Source of the DNA: Rheum nobile
Lineage: Eukaryota; Streptophyta; Magnoliopsida; Caryophyllales; Polygonaceae
Assembly: GCA_027886185.1 (NCBI GenBank)
Contig: WOAB01000040.1
Span: forward strand, 9,052,001 to 9,116,000
Length of the DNA stretch: 64,000 nt
Direction of reading: 5' to 3'
The notes under the pieces are model-generated. The model saw only the letters and a program-made list of their open reading frames with translations, was not told the origin of the DNA and searched no databases. Each line of letters opens with the position of its first letter. Positions within the stretch are counted from its first letter, which is position 1. Position numbers and translations under genes: made by a program. Shown piece after piece: positions 24,690-35,794 of this stretch.

Positions 24690-25100
24690 GACTTATAGAG
24701 GCGGACTTGTATGTTCGCCTCTATAAGTACATAGACGCTGACTCGGCCGAGAACTCGGCCGAGTTCTGGGCCGAGTCAGCGTCTACTTGTTGAGGCGGGC
24801 TTGTATACGCCCGCCTCTATAAGTATATAGCGCTGACTTGTTGAGGTGGGCCTATAGAGGCCCGCCTCAACAAGTGTTTACTTATTGAGGTGGGCCTCCG
24901 AAGCCCGCCTCAACAAGTCCCTCATTTTGGCGCCAAAGTGAGGGACTTGTTGAGGCGGGCTTCGGAGGCCCGCCTCAATAAGGTCCTTTTAGAGGCGTAA
25001 AATGCCCGCCTCAAAAAGTGTCCCTACTTGTTGCAGCCCCCTTAGTTGAAGCGAACGGTGTTCGCCTCAATAAGTGTCCAAAGGCCCGCCTCTATAAAGA
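24690..25100. repeat. CACTA right subterminal hairpin array
   Basis: Mirror of the left array: palindromes at about 24692-24725, 24790-24825, 24840-24880, 24885-24920 and 24945-24985, plus a GGCCGAG palindrome near 24750 (GACTCGGCCGAGAACTCGG). Units share GAGGCGGGC and GCCCGCCTC with the left end, with a few transitions. Confidence 0.85.
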
Positions 25101-25115
25101 TTTTTTCCACTAGTG

Positions 25116-26046
25116 AGCGGTACCTCTCCAACGTTCTTCATGTGATAACCCTTGTGAAGACATCACTCACATACTAATAAAATGTCCACATACAATCAAA
25201 ATAGTTACAGACCATAATGCCAAAATATCCTCAATAATCAACAGTATCGATATTACTAATAAGAGAATAGGCCAAATTATTCATGAACTATTCAACTCTA
25301 TTGGTATAAAAGAATTTTATGAACTTGCAACAATCTGGCGGTGCGTTTGGTACCAGAGTAACCAAATGTTAATTGGAGATAACCCTGGCGAGGTGATTTA
25401 TAAAGATCTCAAAGGTTTTATCAAATTGCAAACCACCAAATGGGAGGAAACAACCCGATTTATGGATAGAGATGATGATACCCCTAAACCCTCTAGGAAC
25501 AAAACAAGAAAAACAAGGATGATTAAATGGCAAAAACCAACCGGAAATTTCTATAAGTGAAATTTTAACGGTTTTAAACTGGCTAATGATGAAGCCTCCT
25601 CGGGCTTCATCATTAGAAACAATAAAGCAGAGCAAATTCACATGACTGTTGCCAAAAGCGAAATAACACCCTATTAATGGTTGAGGCCATAGCTCTTCTA
25701 CAATGAATCAGAAAAGCAAAAGATCTTGGAATAAAGTTTCTAGATATTGAGGGTGACAATCTGTGTGTTATTAATATTTTGACGGGTTTATGGTCTTGCC
25801 CTTGGGAGATCGAGATGGTTATTGCAGATATCTGCCATGACCTGCTTTGCTTCTTGGAGGTGCGTCTTAGCCACGTCTTTCGGGAGGTGAATCTCGTTGC
25901 AGATCAGATTGCTACTCTTGGTCATTCTTGTTCGCATGTGGATCTTCTCGCGAACTTAGAATTTCTGATTCTCATCCACAGGGATGCTCTAGGATGGTCG
26001 TCCAATCAGTGTTAGGTACCGGTCTAATTCTTTTCTTATAAAAAAT
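25116..26046 (+). pseudogene. Second LINE ORF2, 3' portion: zf-RVT end and RNase H
   Basis: Continues the element cut at 21085. The zf-RVT cysteines (CDNPCEDITHILIKC) lie at 25138-25182. A linker ends near 25560. An RNase H domain of the plant LINE type (NDEASSGFIIRN at about 25585; DIEGDNLCVINIL at about 25745; HVFREVNLVADQIATLGH at about 25873-25926) follows, with several stops. A short A-rich run at about 26040-26046 probably marks the 3' end. Confidence 0.82.
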
Positions 26047-27239
26047 GTTATTAGTGTTTTATTGGTTGACAAAAAAGCCTAGCTATATAGGAATTTATAA
26101 AGAAGGATTAACCGAGAAAACAAGTAGGTAATTTACATGTTGTATTTGATATCCTCGAATCAAAGCCCCCAATTCTCCTGTGCTTGACCTTGTGAATAGT
26201 CCAATCGGAAGCTGTAAATTTCAGATTGGTGTCCTCTCACATCAACTTTAGGGTATTACTAAGGTAGTGTCATATATAAAGATACTCCTATGAAGAAGGT
26301 GTAGATCGAATGGCCATCAAGAAGTAAAACAAACAAAACATGGTTGGGAATGAGAGGGCAAAAGTTTAGAGGTAGGTTCAAACTTCAAAGTACAAGGAGG
26401 CATTGTTTGAAATGTCATTTCAGAAATCATACCCCCCCATTCCTCAAGTTTTGAGGTTTTCTACACTTTTCAGCCTTGGCCTCTCGCTTTTGAAGATTTC
26501 CTCCTCTGCAGTCTCACTTGTCACTGTGATGTGCATGCAAGAGAAATATTGAGAATGGACCTTCCAAGCTCTTGTTGAATGGAATTTACAAATTAACCCT
26601 CTTCCAGTTTCTGAATTCTGATTTTTTACTTCTCACCAAATCACAAAATGTTTTTTGTTTGGAAAATGGAACTTATACTATAAAATTATTGAGATATTTC
26701 TTATATAGTATGTAGCTAGAGTGTAATGGTTTTTCTCATCTAGCATCCAGATACTTCTACGTCGTGGTTCTAGGCTGACATAATTAAGATGGTGACCTCT
26801 AACAAATAATGCAAGAGACAACTTCATTTATTTCAGTTTTGGAGAACTATTTGATCGAGAGAATCATATTTATATATCTTTCTGCAAGAATAAAAAACTT
26901 TCCAGTAAAAAGAAAATTATTATTTAAAAATTGACAATTTTCGATGACCTATCTGCCCCTCCAAGAAATTCTGTTTTCACATCCAGGTAAACTCGAGACA
27001 ATCCACAACCAATCCTTCCTCTGTTGTCGATTTTTCTACCTTTAAATAGTATTTCCGCACATTTTTTAGCCTTAAATTCTCATATGCTTACTCTTTTCTC
27101 TTAGCCTATCTCATAAGCTTATTCTAAAGCCCGCCAACTCCAAAAAAGGTGTCTAAGTGTGTGAGGGGAAGAACATAATAACAGCTTAAATGCTTGATCT
27201 TTTCAAGTTACCCTCCGAGTTAAATTCACTAAATTACTC
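26047..27239. other. Spacer, nothing recognised
   Basis: No coding pattern, terminal repeat or RNA gene was recognised on either strand. Base composition is moderately AT-rich. It may hold decayed transposon sequence or the downstream flank of the zinc transporter gene. Confidence 0.4.
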
Positions 27240-27355
27240 TTTCCTTTCTGCTGACTCTAGAGGCCTTTGTTCGCCTCGTCTGATCCCGATGTAATTGGTT
27301 TGGTTTGTTTCTTGGATTCCCGAGAGTGCCGCCTCTCGTTCTCACCAAAAAAAAA
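27240..27355 (+). repeat. Short LINE-like 3' tail with poly(A)
   Basis: A 3' UTR-like sequence (GTAATTGGTTTGGTTTGTTT, CCGAGAGTGCCGCCTCTC) ends in nine A at 27347-27355. It resembles 3' ends of plant LINEs and would be a 5'-truncated insertion. No target duplication was identified, so the call is tentative. It lies about 150 bp downstream of the stop codon of the minus-strand zinc transporter gene. Confidence 0.4.
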
Positions 27356-27505
27356 TTTAGAACAATAAGGAATTACATTTTTTTGTTTGAATCCTTTTTA
27401 GAATCAATAAGATCACATTTCTCCTTTATACACCACATCAGCCCATGAGAACAAATCCTGGGTTTAAGACTTGCTCATCTACAGCAATGAACAATGGTTC
27501 TTCTA

Positions 27506-30500
27506 CTATAAGCTCATTTCCTCTGGTAGGCTGATTTCCAGAAAGTATAGGCTGCAAAAATGGATACCCAGAAGAAAAAAATGATGAATAACCGCAACCC
27601 AGATATAAAAACACACCATATGGGGTGAGAAATGTTGTTTACCTCGCAGACATGAAGGCCATTCCCAGGAACACGGCCTTGACAGCTTGTTTCTGTCCAG
27701 CATAATCGAATGCCAACGGTAACATCTCATGCAAAGTCAGAAAAGCCATTATGCCTCCAACTGAAAGGACGGTACAGATTCTCATTCAAGACCGTTTGCA
27801 CATAATGTGTAAGAGTATTGAAACGAATGCTCAAACTTAATAGTGAGAATGTCAAACCTGATCCAAGGAGGCCCTCAAGAATCTCGGGACTCAGACTGGA
27901 AGGGAACAAGTATGCTGCAACGAGAAACAAAAGTTATCGTTAACAAGGACTTAATTCCCAGTTTAAGCTTCTACTCCTCTGGTGTACATGAATGTGACCA
28001 AAGAAATGATAAAAAACAATGAAGCTCAAATTTATCAGGGTATTTTATCCTATGCAATTAAGTGTTTGTTGATCTTCAAACTGTTAGAAAATTCGATATT
28101 TCTGATATGAAAAATGTTTCTATTGTGCATAGACAAAGAACATACCCACAATTATAACACCAAGGGGCTCAGCAAAGCCAGAGAGTGTTGCCAATTTGAA
28201 TGCTTGCCATTTGCTAAAATTTAAGCACAAGGGAAAAAGATAAATTCCTCATAATAGAGATAAGAAGCTTCTTCATCTTGATTTAACAGTCAATAACACT
28301 GTCAACCAAGTTTTCAGTACAGATTTTATAATTTTCGGGAGCATAAAGGGCTAAATCATGATGAAGTTTGAGCAGAACCTATAACTCAAAATGCACAAGG
28401 CAGCATATTCTTTACCTCTGTGTTGCAAAGTAGACAGGAAGTGCAACGGCTACACCCTGTCAAACAATAAGTAGGTAACATTAGAACATATATAACATTG
28501 TCCTCGTTCTTAGTAGGAATGATATCATCCAAAAAGAATGAATACAAATATGAAATGGAAGATCATAATAGCTACAAGTATCTGGTTTTAGGCACACACT
28601 TCTCACAAAAATCATTTGGTAACAATCTTATCAACATAAACACAAGTATGTTTGATAGCTGATGATGGGGGTCCAAGCAACAATACCTCTGGAATATTGT
28701 GCAAAGCAATTGCCAATGCCAAATTAAGACCAACTCGAAGGCCCTAACAAGAATTTTAAAGAAACAAGTTTAAGAGTACGTAAAATAAGTTTTATGATTG
28801 ATTAGTTAATGCGACAAAGCAGTATCAATTTTCTCATGTCACATGATAAGAAGTATCGCAGAAGGACAAGCAAAATGATAACAGTTCAACATATAAATTC
28901 TGCAGTCGATAGAATGACCAAAGCTGATATGGCAAACTTTGGAATGAACAAGTGTCACATCCATCATTTGGGTAAGACGAGAAAACCTAGTTACCTTCAT
29001 TGACCCGAGAAAAACTGCCATTCCCTCAGGAAAATTGTGCAAGCTGATGCCTGCAAGAATGATAGTACTTCTCGTCAAGTAGACCAAACTAGAATTTTAC
29101 TAACAATGCTACTAGAACAACACCTTGAAACTTTAACTGGTTTGCCAAAAGTATAAGTTGTTAATGATATTAATCCTTTATGTAACTTGAATTACAAAAA
29201 GAAGGCCGACGCAACATTGCTAAAATGTTGAGTACATCTAGAAATTGGCATAAAGTCCCTTTGTATACCTATAGCAGTGACAATTCCACTGTACATAACT
29301 TGGCGGCGGTGCTTCTTCATCACATCCTTGCCCTTTTCTTCCGCATTCCTCTGCTATGTGAGAATATTGTCAAAGGTGGCTAAGAGAATAATTTATGCAA
29401 CACTAGAACGTTCCTAAGTTGAAAAGTGAAATTTGACAAACCTTTTTACTTTTAACATCCGAACCAGGAGTAAGGCTTGGTTCTGGTATGAAATTGGCAA
29501 TAAAGGCAAAGAAAATTACCCCTGCAAAGAACTACCAGATACAGATGTTTACATGACTGCAGGCTCATTGAACATAAGACATCCTCCTATCGGTTAAATT
29601 ATTTTTCCACTTCTCTTGAAATTAAAAAGTTGAACTAAAATATTTATGCATAGTTGCATACCCAAAGGTTTCCTTTCAAAAAACCAATAGAGTTTAGAGC
29701 ATTATGAGCCAAGTCAAAGAATGATATGCTGAGCATGAGACCTGCAGCAAAGCCCTGCAAAATGATAGAAACCTTGAATGAAAATGTTCAAGCACTACAT
29801 ATGGGATGTGGGAGAGAATGATGATGACTCACCATGAACACAAATCTCAAAGTGCCATTTCAGGATATACAATATGTTGGACAGTGATAGATCACCATAT
29901 TTCATTATTCTTTATGGAAGAAAGGGACACAGTAAGTACATTGTCATAGGAACAGAAGTCATATAACTAACAATTTGGCACCTGATATATGGTCAACAAG
30001 TACACTTGTTTTTCAAGATGAATAATGTCTCTTACATGACTAATGGTATTTCAAAGTATCAAAGAGAAAGGTATCTGATTATATTGCTAACAAACAAGCG
30101 TCTTTGCATACCTGTAATAGACCAAGCATCTTCAAGTTTGGGGATTCATTCAGTATCACAAAAAGTGCACCTGTTTAATATATCCAAACAGAAAGTAATT
30201 GAAGAAGATATCGAAGCACAAAGAAAATGTTTGAATGATATTGCATCAAATCAATCATAACGTAGCTAAGTCCTTTAAGGCACACTGTATTATGTCTGTA
30301 AACTGTCAAGAGAAAGGCCCAGATCAGAGGAAGTGAGAATAGAATCGTTTAAAAAACAAAGAATAACGCAATCTCTATGAATGATCTTAAACCTAGAGAG
30401 CATGGAATATAAGAAGGCACCAAAATTATACAACATACATATCTTGTCCTTCCCCGTTGGATGGCAAAATTTACATGTAAACGCAACGAATTTATAGAAA

Positions 30501-31018
30501 AAATGAGACAGGGAAACCAAAAAACACAAGAATATTTTGTATATTGTCTGATTAGAAATTCATGGAATCTACTTTATTTTAATCAAAACTCAAGCTCCAT
30601 TAACTCATCCAAAGACAGATCCGCATGGTGAAGGCAACTCAACAATGCAGCTGAGGCTGAACCGAAAATGAATCAGTAATCCGGACTAGTTTATTTCACA
30701 AATTACAATCAACACTAAACCAGCGAATACATAGTAAAATTATTCAACTCAAAATACTTTTCATGTTTAAGCATATCCAGGAAACAAGCAGATTTATAAC
30801 TCCAAAATATCAAGTATATCAAGCTCAAATTCCCTTTGACAAAAATAAACAATCACACTGACTAGCACTTCATCTATCTCTCATCGGAAAACAACGAAAG
30901 TATCAAATTCAAATCACACTTACGGCAATTATATAAAATGTATTGGTCTTTTACCTAGGGAGGTGCTCAATCCTCCGACAAGTGACAGCGCAAGAGCCAC
31001 CAGAACCTGAGAATCCAT
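27506..31018 (-). CDS. ZTP29: ZIP-family zinc transporter, ZTP29-like, 12 exons, 276 aa, intact
   Basis: Moves zinc across a membrane; the Arabidopsis ZTP29 family member is placed in the endoplasmic reticulum. Exons (minus strand, all GT-AG): 31018-30955, 30170-30112, 29754-29662, 29531-29442, 29350-29269, 29050-28995, 28743-28687, 28456-28416, 28213-28146, 27914-27858, 27760-27643, 27551-27506. They sum to 831 nt with phases that join exactly and no stop. The protein starts MDSQVLVALALSLVGGLSTS. It has the two metal-site motifs of ZIP transporters, HNFPEG (exon 6) and HNIPEG (exon 7), a basic cytosolic loop (exons 4-5, KKRNAEEKGKDVMKKHRRQ), HEMLPLAFDY (exon 11) and ends LEISLPEEMSL. The length equals what I recall for the family. 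It is the only intact host gene seen. No transposon was recognised within its introns. Confidence 0.96.
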
Positions 31019-31463
31019 TGCAACAGTAAAAAGAAACCACCTCCACTACCAGAAATCTGTTCAGCTATCGGTAGATAGAGAGAGACCTAATTCAGTGAAG
31101 TCGATTCCGAAAACCTAAAACCCTCTTTCAGGCTTCGCAAATAGGGGAGAGAGATGGGGTAAACCGTTTGGTGTTGCACCGTCCAAGCTACTTAAATAGC
31201 GATGAACTAGAAGAAACAGCAAACTATTTTGCAGAGAGAGATGATGGAGGAATAATTGGGGAGAAAGAAAGAGATGGTTTGATGGAGTGGAAGAGGAAAT
31301 CAAGAATTAAGTAAGACGATTTTAGTCTTCTCTTGCCATGGATTTGGGATACCCTCTCACTCAAACTATTCTTCTCGTAGAGCGACCCATCTAACATTTA
31401 CCCGACCCGTTTAGTCCCTGTTTGGCGTTTATATCTTGCAGCAATTTTAAGATACAGAATCTA
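31019..31463 (-). promoter_or_regulatory. 5' UTR and proximal promoter of the ZTP29-like gene
   Basis: Read on the minus strand, a TATA-like CTATTTAAG lies at 31199-31191, about 175 nt upstream of the ATG. That would put the transcript start near 31160-31170 and leave a purine/pyrimidine-rich leader of about 145 nt. The promoter is short: a Helitron begins at 31464, about 265 bp upstream of the TATA-like box. Confidence 0.5.
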
Positions 31464-32319
31464 TCTTCTATTACTATATATTAAAGCTCTTCTCTTTTGA
31501 GTTTTTAGAACAATTCTGATTCCATTTATGTGTCAATTTATGGATAATTTTTTAAAAAAATTTATAAGATTAATTTATTTTAACCCAAAATTTTTTTAAA
31601 TAAAATCTTATCTAATAAACTTGAAGATTTTAGCATTAATATTAATCTTTTAATAACTTTTTGATTTGATAAATGAAGCTTTTGACTAAATATGTAATTT
31701 TAAAATAAAGAGAAAATTCAAATATATATAATGGATTTTTTTCCCATGGGTTGATCTCTTTTAAAGAATTATATATTAAACCCAAACATAAATTGAGTTG
31801 ATCTCTTTTAATTATATGATTTATATTTGGATTTTTTAGTCTTTTTCAAAACAGTTTTGTATAATATTTCAACAAGTAATAAATATTACATTGTGTTACA
31901 AATTTGTGGGTAGGTGAAATTTTATCAATCTATCTATATATATTAAATCTATTATTTTTGAGTCACTATTTTTAGGCCCATATTTGTAAAGCAAGATAAT
32001 TTTCATTGATTAAATTTACTTAGATTTTTTTTAAAAAAAAATCTTCATCAAAATCACTATGTTGTACCAATAATTTAAAAAAATTTAAAGTAACAAATCT
32101 TTAAAAAAATCTATAATAAATCACTTTCTTCTCACCTTTTAAATTTTAACAAAGCATTTTAACAATTATTTACGTATAGGAAGTTATATCATTTGTATCC
32201 AAAAGCATCCATTCTTGAGAAACTAATATGTTAAAGTATTGTTTTTTTGTTTTCTTATTTTTTTATAGCAATAATTTAGCAAACATTAAATTAACAAATC
32301 TTAACAAAATTCACACCAA

Positions 32320-32459
32320 TAAATCTTAGAAAAATATGAATCAACAAATCTTCAAAATTTTAATGATTTATAATAAATAATTGTTAACACTAATAGATTA
32401 GATCGCACATAAATCATTAAATTTTGAAGATTTGTTGATTCATATTTTGTTAAGATTTA
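32320..32459. repeat. Near-perfect ~51-bp inverted repeat (hairpin)
   Basis: The arm at 32320-32371 pairs with 32409-32459, with only about three mismatches and a 1-nt bulge, around a loop of about 37 nt. Landmark words are GAATCAACAAATCTTC in the left arm and GAAGATTTGTTGATTC in the right arm. It lies inside the Helitron. The transcript of either strand would fold into a long hairpin of the kind that can feed small-RNA production; that outcome is inference. Confidence 0.85.
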
Positions 32460-33809
32460 TTTATATATCTATATTAAAGTTGACTCTTTTTAAGTCACTA
32501 GAGTTTTTTAGGCTCAAGTTGTTAAGGTTTTTTTTTCCTTTTTTCTATTATATGAAATAATCAGCAAAATATAAATTAACAAAAAGACCTTAACAAGATT
32601 TTCAAATTAATTAGCTCTAAATTTTAAAATCTTATCAAATCTTGACCAAAATCTCATCAAACTAACTTATATTTGCAATAAATGTTAACGTAATTTTCTA
32701 TTTGATGGAAATGTAAATGTGATACATATATTTTTTTTAATGAAACAATAATATTAATTGGAATTTAACATCATCAAAAAAATAATTAATTAATTAATTT
32801 AAATATTAAATATTGTATAAGGTTAGGTTATATACTTAACTTTAGATACCATATATTTTAATGATTTTTTTGGTAAATGTCACGAATTAGTGACAAACTA
32901 TTAGCAAATTAAATAAACTCATGTAAGTTAATTAGTATATTGACATAGCAACAAGATTAGTGAACCCACTTAAGTTAATTAGTAAGTGCCTTTTGAATAA
33001 CATATATTTTTAATGATTTTTTATTTACTTACAATGCATTCACATTTTGAATTTTAAATAAACCCACGTAAATTTGATAAAAATAAAACCCACTTGATAG
33101 ATTTCACATTTTCAAGATTTAATTACAAATTATTTATGAACTTGAAATAATTGACGATGAATAAAAAATATGTATGAAAATATCAATATACATATTTGAA
33201 ATATAATTCAATTGGGTTTTATTTGATTCTCCAATTGAGTTAATTTAGTTTATTAATAATTACGATAATATAAATGCCCAACATATATATAATAATAAAA
33301 CAATGAGTAAATTAATATGATTTTATTTTCAATAATATCATCTCAATGTCTAAAACCTAATTGAATATTACAAAAGATTAAAAAAAAATAGCTAACAAAA
33401 GTAATATTCTATCAACAAACTTAAGAAGTTTTAAAAATAATATAGATCTAAACATATCATCAATAACATATTATTGAAAGATTGACAAATAACATCGTAC
33501 TAACCTATTGAATTGAAGAAAAAAATAGTATATTTCGATTCATAAATTCAATCTCGGATACTATTTCACTCTAAATATACCAAAAAAATGATCTTGAGAA
33601 TTGGTTAAGTAACATGTACAATCATAATTTTTACATATATTTTGAGTGAATTTTTTCCTATAATGTTATATATATAAATCTAATCACTTTCTTTCTATTA
33701 GTATGTAAATGTTTGAAAAAAATCTAATATAACTACATATCAGTATATTATCATTTCATGTATATCTTATCTTTTATAATCACATAGTCATTAATTTGTA
33801 TTCATGTGA

Positions 33810-34630
33810 CGTTTATTCAGGGGCGGACGCAGGATTTTTGCCCAGTGGGGGCACAAATCTTGCGTGACTAAAAATCAATTTTAAAATATAATTTTTTTAA
33901 AAAAATTGAGTTAATATGACGAAAATAATCCGATGTAATTATTATTAATAACAAATTAAAAGAGTTTCTCATGAGGGATACATGATTACAAAACAATGAT
34001 TCAACAATGCATGGAAGATGTGTAAAAAAAAATCAACAAAAAACAAGAATTAATCGAGACTGAGTGAACATAACATATGCATAATAAAAATTCTCTTCAT
34101 ACCAATGGGGACAAAAATGATAAGCTGAGATTAGTTGAATAATCAGTGATTTAAGCAACTAAACATTACTTAGGAGTGCTCTCTTTTTATTGTCGAATTA
34201 CATGACATGGTTAAATTTGCTTTATATTTGATAAACATAAACTTTATATGTTCTATCATATTCCTATATCAATTCAATTTAACCTTATCGAAAAATAAAA
34301 ATTGAAAATGATATCATCTAGTACTCTGATTGTTGGATTAGTTCACTTTCGACATTAGGATGTTTCTCTAAGCACCCAATCTAATTCATTTCATATATAG
34401 AGAAACAAAAATTATAGGTAAACTACTAAACTGTATAATCTCAACCCCTTATTTATATCGCATACACTATAGATTCAATTGAACATAACATTACATTGAA
34501 TAGGGAGAAACAATGGATGAAGGTAGGCTCAGATAAGAAGTGATGCAAAGTAAAAAAAAAAAAAAAAAATTTTTTTTAGTGGGGGCCCGTGCCCCACTCG
34601 TCCCTACGTAGGTCCGCCCCTGCGTTTATT
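33810..34630. mobile_element. Non-autonomous hAT element (805 bp) with 8-bp TSD
   Basis: Terminal inverted repeats CAGGGGCGGA (33818) and TCCGCCCCTG (ending 34622). The 8-bp duplication CGTTTATT is present at 33810-33817 and 34623-34630. The TIR and 8-bp target site are diagnostic of hAT. No transposase frame is present. It is nested in the Helitron, so it is the younger insertion. Confidence 0.93.
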
Positions 34631-34855
34631 CGTATACTAAAATTTTCTTTCATAAATATAAATTGAGTCGTGCATAGCACGAGGATTTAAACTAGTTTGA
34701 TTTTATTCCCAATCTCAGTCATTTCACATTTGTTAGCCTGGCCCTGAAGTGAACCTATATTTTGAAAAGGATTTTAAAGTGTTTATAAAACGTGAATGGA
34801 CTGGTCCATCTGTCCTTTTCAATCAGATATACATAATAAAATTGCACGATTACTT

Positions 34856-35004
34856 TTCGGCGCATAGGCATTTTGCCGTTTGGCGCATAGGCTCGCACGT
34901 AACGTGAGGGTACAAACCACACGTTACGTGTGGCAGTGCTCCACACGTTACGTGTGAGACCATTTCACACGTTACGTGTGGTTTGTACCCACACGTTACG
35001 TGTG
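34856..35004. repeat. Left terminal region of the Mutator-like element
   Basis: The terminal block with two GGCGCATAGG words is followed by five palindromes of the CACACGTTACGTGTG type, starting at 34894 (degenerate), 34918, 34942, 34966 and 34990. The spacing is a strict 24 bp. Each has 7-bp arms around one base and an ACGT core. It is likely the transposase recognition region. Confidence 0.85.
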
Positions 35005-35350
35005 GGTTAGTCAATAGGGTTTAGAATGGTTATAGGGTTTAGGGTATTTGTGTATGTCATATTATTGTATATTTTGTGGTATTTATTTGTTGTTCAATGT
35101 TAAATTATTATTTATTTTATACATATTATAATGTTACATGTATGAATGTTGTATCATATTATTGTTTATTTGTAGTATTTATTTGTTTATCTAAAATCCT
35201 ACAAAAAACACCCCAAAATAATCAACATAGAAGATATAATAGAATTGTTCATTACGTTGGATGAATACAATCACATTTAGCTCACAATACAAGAAATAAT
35301 ACAAGTTATTCATAAACTTAGAAAACCTAGCACAAAATAAATGACATCGC

Positions 35351-35794
35351 CTAGTTGCGTTTGAAAAAATTAGGATAGTCTCTTGTAAAACTTCGCGACA
35401 TATCATGTCTCTGCTTTGATAAAATTGCTTGCTCCCTACAAAGGTTGATAGTACGTAAACAACATTACACAAAAGATACGATATCAAGGCATTATATGAT
35501 GTACATCATTATATAGATTGAGGTTATACCTACGCATCTTATCCATATCTTGTAAAAGTTCTTGCTTAACAACATCTTGATTCCCCTTAATAAGGTCTTG
35601 TTTTTCCCGCCATTGTTGTCGAATAACCGCGTGTGCCCTCTCCTCGTACACAGGATCAATCCAATTCCTGTATAAACACCCTAGTCTTGGGCATCCCCAA
35701 TACCTCCTTCCGTAGTTCCACTGCAAATCCCAAGTACGGACAATGGTTTTCAAATTACACTCGCATTGTGGAGCACTTATTTGTTGATGGTGCC
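35351..35794 (-). pseudogene. GRF-type zinc-finger gene, main part (split by retrotransposon)
   Basis: A small gene of the Mutator-like element. Exon 1 enters at 35794 and ends at 35530 (donor GTATAAC). Exon 2 is 35435-35351 with a TAG stop. Zinc finger: CECNLKTIVRTW, then NYGRRYWGCPRLGC and WIDP, matching the GRF pattern (CxC, GRR[YF], C, C). A basic, Gln/Asp-rich helical tail follows. Together with the first 14 codons stranded at 47112-47071 the reading frame is 128 codons plus stop with no other defect. GRF fingers bind single-stranded or forked nucleic acids in other proteins. The role in a transposon is unknown. Confidence 0.8.

Larger units (their letters stand above)
21083..25118 (+). 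mobile_element. CACTA (En/Spm-type) transposon with 3-bp TSD
   Basis: Begins CACTAGTGGAAAAAA at 21086 and ends TTTTTTCCACTAGTG at 25115: inverted ends with the superfamily signature. The 3-bp duplication AGC sits at 21083-21085 and 25116-25118. Removing it rejoins the interrupted LINE zf-RVT frame. Both ends carry arrays of short inverted repeats built on GAGGCGGGC/GCCCGCCTC. No TNP2-type transposase was seen, so the copy is non-autonomous. Its interior holds the 5' end of a copia retrotransposon and exons of a Ulp1-like protease, both on the plus strand. Confidence 0.93.
31464..34695 (+). mobile_element. Helitron (non-autonomous), about 3.2 kb with nested hAT
   Basis: The left end TCTTCTATTACTATATATTAAAG follows an A. 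The right end has the hairpin CGTGC-AT-AGCACG at about 34667 and ends AAACTAG directly before a T, as Helitrons do. Two further 5'-end-like sequences lie inside (TCTATCTATATATATTAAAT at 31929 and TCTATATTAAAGTTGACTC at 32468), each followed by a related GAGTCACT/AAGTCACT segment. This may therefore be several nested or chained copies sharing one 3' end. No Rep/helicase ORF is seen. Confidence 0.65.
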
